DNA from: Phycomyces nitens
Lineage: Eukaryota > Mucoromycota > Mucoromycetes > Mucorales > Phycomycetaceae
Assembly (NCBI GenBank): GCA_022702545.1
Contig: JAHRBC010000001.1
Coordinates: forward strand, 4,216,001-4,280,000
Length of the DNA: 64,000 nt
Direction: 5' to 3'
The notes under the pieces are model-generated. The model did no database searches. It saw only the letters and a list, made by a program, of their open reading frames with translations, and was not told where the DNA came from. Made by a program: the position numbers and the translations under genes. Of the stretch, positions 59,239 to 64,000 are shown in pieces (the stretch's first letter is position 1; each line of letters starts with the position of its first letter).

Positions 59239-62200
59239 AGGTCAAGACAAGTGTTCAAATATCTCATGTATACAAATCCAATACTCCAAAAATGATACCT
59301 TTATTGCCGACTGTATATCATACACTTATCTCCATTCATTTCAATTCATTATCACTGCCATCATTACGCCATCCAAAGCCTCATGTTTTTCATTTGCATT
59401 TTCTTCTTCTATTTAACTTGCCCATCTACCCGATTACCTTTTTTTTTCTTTTGTTAAAAAAAAATGACAATTCTTTAGATTCGAACCATCTAGTTCGACA
59501 TAATCCGGCGGTCTTTATGTAATTTATACCTTTTCAACCGCCAAACGTAATACACACATATACAAACACGCACAAAGACCGCAATATTTATACCAAACGT
59601 ATATTTGATAAATTGTACTTTTGTCCAGAACATCCAATTCTCTACTTGTATGCACTACTGCAGACGGTCTATTGATAATATCCCGGGTATATGCTGCTAA
59701 ACTGTTTGGGGGGTTGCAAATAAAAATAAATCTCAATCATGGCTTTTACTTTTCAGCCATAATATTTATGCTTCTCTAGTAAGCATAAAATGAATAAGCC
59801 AGTTTTAGAGCTTATATTTAAGAATCATGAAATATTAAATTGTGAAATCCTAATCTAGGCGATATTTAGGATTCAAGAATAACCAAAGATTTAATTTTTC
59901 AGGTGCAATGATAAATTCTGTGCCTCGTAATGTTGACTTCCTTTTTGTATTCCAAACGTACATTTTTTACATGTATCATCAAATGCAGATAATAGCCAGC
60001 TCAAGAACTACTTTTGATACAAATCTACTAGAACGAATCAATTGTCCTATGTGTTGCCCCAAAGCAACCTGATATGCTCAATGACCTTTATCTCCATCAC
60101 ATCCCCAAAAAAAAAAGAAATGTGTGATAAAGAGTAAAAAGAAATGGGGAAACTCAAGGGAGAAGCCTCTTATTTATAGATGAATGCTATGTGGCTTATG
60201 ATATCTGCTAACATTCATGCACATGGTGATTTCTACTATTTTCATGTACGGAATCTACTATCCTAAAGATCCAAATAAATGATCGTATTAATTCATGCAT
60301 CTGTGTGGAAGCCAATACCAAAATTACGACCGGTATTTAAATACACGGGCATTCTCATGCACTTCTTTATGCCAGATACTTAAATAACCACATCACATCA
60401 CTATAGAATTTTGGTATCTTTAATACAAAATAACAATTAGAAAAGTATGCAAACGAACAGTAAATAAAATTAAAGAGGGGCAGCAAGGTAGTTTAGCTTA
60501 CCGGGCAATATTCAGTAATAAACCGTGACATTGACCACAAGAATATACAATGCAAACCTATTTTTCAAACCTTTATTTCATACAAAAAGTAAAACTGCAA
60601 TAACCCAAAGTGACTAAATCCCATAATATATATAAAAAGAGAGAGAGAGTCTCGGGTTAAGCATAAAACCCAAATCCTGCCTTCACTTTATTATTTGCCC
60701 TGATCATTCTCAATACTGACATTAATAGAAAAGCAACTATTTTACTAGAATTACAACCGAGAAACCGACCGACTACAGGAGTAAACAGCTAACCTCATTT
60801 AGTTTTATATGCAAGATACCTTTACATTGTTAATAATAAAAAACGAATGCAAGGAGTGCTTTATGAGTTCAAGGGATTAATACCTATTTGTATACAAAAT
60901 CCAGCTTAGTCTCTATATGAAAGCTTCTATAATCATTTTCCCTATTTTTTTTTGTATCCTACGCATCCTTTTGCAGATTGGGTATTCTTTAATACTTTAT
61001 TTAAATGTCAACTGGTTACAATATATTATAATTCTATTAGAATATAGCTTGTCAGATAATCCAAAACGCCATCCTTATCCAGGTTGTACTAATTACAAGT
61101 GAACCATCCCCAAAAGCTGCGAGGGGTTTAAAAACAAGTATTTAGAAAGCCAGGTATTCTTTATACACTTTAGTAGCAAGTCGATGATATTTAAAGTAAT
61201 GCTATTAGCAAAACTCTCAAAAGTAAGAGTCTCTACAGATATTTCTATCAAAGTAGACAAAATATCAATAGTTTTATCCACCTTGATCTTAGATTAAAAT
61301 ATATTAAAAGGCTGACCTACTGGAAGGGTACTAAAGTGTTTACATTTTCAAATAAATTATTCATACGTAGACATACTAACAATCAGCCCTAGCACACTGG
61401 TTAATAGTAGCAAGCAAAATAACAAGCCGTATGCAATAGTTGGTAGAGATAACAGATATTACATTATACTATTATAGCATTATTAGCACTTGATTAAATA
61501 TCTATATAAACGCACAATACGAATATTAATAGTCTTGATCTTATCAACAAATTTCTCTCTCTCTCAATAAAAAAAAGTCTCATCGTACTCTTGTCCGTAA
61601 TTTGTTTCCCTCTGATTCAATGCATTGTCAAAAGAATAAAGGAAAGGCTAAAACAAGGTTGAACAAAAGTAGATCCAATAGACCATTCTTTCACAAATTT
61701 CTTTGCTAGTAGAATTCAGCTGGTGTCTAGTTACTGATAGAGAACTGAATTTGATATCCAAAGATATCCAGCTAAATAAAAAACTATTTTTTTAATATAC
61801 AGGTTTACAAAAGTATCGAGTTTGCTCATTCCCTAAAATACATGTTGATATACATGTATTTTTCATTTTTATTTTAAACACCACATAAAACTTTGATTTC
61901 AGAAAGATGTAACGACGAACCAGAGATATTCTTGGCTGGCCATCAAGAAACCCTGACTCGAGTCCAATTGAGAACATTTGAAACATATTGGACGGTAATA
62001 TGTGTTAGAACCAGCCTAGCAGACAGCATTAAATGAGTTGAAAAAGACTCGGACAAAATAGTGGATAAGTACAAGAGAGTATACAAGATTAGTGTATCAT
62101 CATGTACAATACAATATATTTAGAAAAGTATAAAGATGGCCATATCTTAGATCCTCTGTACTTTATGCTGATATCTTCTTGAATCAAACGCTTATATATA

Positions 62201-63271
62201 TTAAGAATAAGATCAAAAGACACTACTTTCATTTAAACTGAACGATAAATCTTACAATCGCTCAATACTTTTACAGTAACTCTATGCTTTATACTACTAT
62301 TCCATCTAGTGAGATTCATTAATACTTGCTTTCTCGATTTTTTTGTGGCGATCGCTTTGATATTAATTAAACGATTTCCCAACTTTATCCTTGAAATCAT
62401 TTGTAGATTCTCAGAGACCAGATTTATGTTCAAAATATTGTTTTATACCCAAGTAATATTGGGTAAATATTGGCATTGAGTCGTCAGTACTTGATTCACC
62501 AACTAAAAATTCCTATTGTCTAGATATCAAAGGCTTTACAATTAGCAAAACGAAAAGCCAACCTCGTGTTTTACGTTTTATTAATAAATATTTTATACCG
62601 AGACATGTTTAGTATATAACAAGTATCAGACGTTTTCACTCGAATAAATCATTGTATTTTTATCTTGGATTTTGAATATATTCATATTACTAAATATTGT
62701 TACCCGCTACCCAGAACTTTTAATAATGTTCTGTAGTGCCTAAAAGCCTTATGATCATTAACAAATACCACACTCAAGCTCTGGGAAATGTTGTCAAACA
62801 CGACTGTTTGTGCTTGATTTTCTTACTTGAGAAATGGATATATTGTTGGAAATAGCCAAACACAAATGAGTAATAAAAGCCATGTAAAATATTCAAAGGT
62901 ATGTGGACAAGGGAGAAGCATATGCCTGTTCCTTGTACCAATACAAAAAGTCTCATCAATAAATTTCAGAGGTTTAGTATAAACGAGTGCTTTCTTTAAG
63001 GAAAAAATTGTAATGCCAATAATTGAAAGGAAAGGATGCCCAAGGCAAATACACCATTTAAATGCAAAGGAGTGGCTATAGATATATATATAAATGTTAG
63101 TTATAAATAAACTGGAGAGAATTACCAGAGTGCAGAGATAAATATAATAAGGAAAGTGATTTTGGGTTATAATAGTAAGTGATAGGGTGTTTACCGTTGG
63201 AAACACGTTTAGCAAGCTGTGAGTATAATTGAGTGAGAGTGAGTGAGTGAGTAGAATATAAGTGTATCTAT
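59239..63271. other. 4-kb A+T-rich convergent intergenic region
   Basis: Lies between the 3' ends of two RhoGEF-type genes facing each other. No gene, tRNA or long repeat was supported. A box-B-like GGTTCGAATCT occurs on the minus strand near 59474, without the rest of a tRNA. Confidence 0.5.
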
Positions 63272-64000
63272 TTAAAAAGTCGGCGCAAACTTTGCTTGGA
63301 GCTGGAAAATGTATTGGTAATCAGGCTTGAAAGGATGTGCCATACAGCCATGAATAACAGGTGTCAGTGCATCACTACTGAATTTTAGGCATCGCATATG
63401 TTCACCAGCAAGAATTTGTACAAGCTCTCCCTAAAAATAGAAAAGATTAATATTATCCTTTATCAGCTATAAGCCGAGATTTGCTTGTAATCTGTATATA
63501 AAACTTACAGTAACCACATCACGAACTTCAACAAAACGTGAATCAAATCCAACCACATACGGATAGCAAAACGCAACAGCCTGTGGATCACCTTCCCATG
63601 TCAAACAAGAATAGTTGTCCTTGACAAAGGAGCCATGGTTATCGACACGGAATGCAAATTCATTATAGCACAGCAAATAATGCTCTTTGCAACGGAACAT
63701 GGCAAGTGGTCTCACATCCTCACCGCGTGTTTGTACAAATTCGAATGCTGGATTATTGAGATCAGGAAGATTTCGATTGAGATTGAGCTGCTCAAGGTCA
63801 ATGATCTCAAAACCACGCGAACACACCACCACGACTCTTGCTTTCAAGAAATGAACAGCAAATGAGTCTGTACCAATGTAGAATTCCTAATAATGATATA
63901 AATATTCAAATATAAATATTCATCTTACTTTGTCATATATAATATATTGCAAGCAATTTTTACCTTGTAAATCTTGAACCAAGAAGGTGCCTTTGAAAAG
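63272..64000 (-). CDS. CNH-domain RhoGEF-like protein, C-terminal part (runs off the window)
   Basis: Only the last exons are in the window (minus strand): from beyond 64000 to 63964, 63886-63509, and 63430-63272, with the stop at 63274-63272. The visible ~190 residues are the end of a citron-homology domain: SWFKIYK/EFYIGTDSFAVHFL, VCSRGFEIIDLE, ALMF-type RPLAMFRCKEHYLLCYNEFAF, and YPYVVGFDSRFVEVRDV. These resemble the end of the RhoGEF at 54.8-59.2 kb (YVIGFDPTFIEVR), so this is probably a paralog with DH-PH upstream, outside the window. A CNH-containing kinase or Vps39-like protein cannot be fully excluded from this fragment. The two genes are tail to tail. Confidence 0.85.

Noticed and set aside
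59461..59560. Possible tRNA on the minus strand (GGTTCGAATCT box B)
   Set aside because: No matching box A, no acceptor-stem pairing and no anticodon arm could be found upstream.
1..64000. CRISPR arrays, bacterial operons, rRNA genes
   Set aside because: None of the required repeat-spacer or rRNA patterns was seen. The sequence is clearly eukaryotic nuclear DNA.

Overview
The window looks like chromosomal DNA of a filamentous fungus of the Mucoromycota, most likely order Mucorales. Almost every protein gene is cut by short introns (about 46-90 nt) with GT..AG or GC..AG ends. The genes are ordinary fungal housekeeping genes, there is a tandem pair of Mucorales-type cytochrome P450s, and the DNA between genes is very A+T-rich with many microsatellites. 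I rebuilt exons by hand by requiring frame continuity and agreement with known families. No species assignment is possible from sequence reading alone.

Layout. 0.3-2.1 kb (+): MFSD1-like transporter. 2.7-6.0 kb (-): SH3 + Ras-association polarity protein of Bud14/Tea4 type, divergent from 7.0-10.0 kb (+): PRP6 of the U4/U6.U5 tri-snRNP. 10.7-11.4 kb (+): small four-helix membrane protein of unknown function. 11.9-12.7 kb (-): PRDX5/AHP1-type peroxiredoxin. 13.1-14.7 kb (+): NDUFAF7/MidA methyltransferase. 15.6-17.3 kb (-): STE20/PAK-like kinase. A 6.9-kb A+T-rich desert follows. 24.2-26.3 kb (+) holds a long intronless G+C-rich ORF of unknown function with four FVFG motifs. It borders a roughly 4.5-kb patchwork of repeats: hairpins, degenerate 10-11-bp repeats, an exact 148-bp tandem array that looks like repeated exon/intron modules, a 73-bp inverted repeat and an 18-G run. 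33.8-38.6 kb (+): two tandem P450 genes. 39.4-40.4 kb (+): coatomer zeta. 40.9-44.1 kb (-): POP1 of RNase P/MRP. 46.3-47.4 kb (+): C2H2 transcription factor. 47.4-54.8 kb is a desert containing a large inverted repeat (arms around 49.2-49.7 and 51.4-51.8 kb, with a nearly perfect 105-bp core). 54.8-59.2 kb (+): Rom2-type RhoGEF. 63.3 kb to the right edge (-): the 3' end of a second RhoGEF-type CNH protein, tail to tail with the first.

The genes do not form a pathway or operon; they are separate eukaryotic transcription units. Two themes connect some of them: cell polarity and Rho signalling (Bud14-like protein, PAK-like kinase, two CNH RhoGEFs), and RNA processing (PRP6, POP1). The most unusual features are the 24-31 kb block, the 49-52 kb inverted repeat, and about six GC-AG introns among roughly 72 mapped introns.
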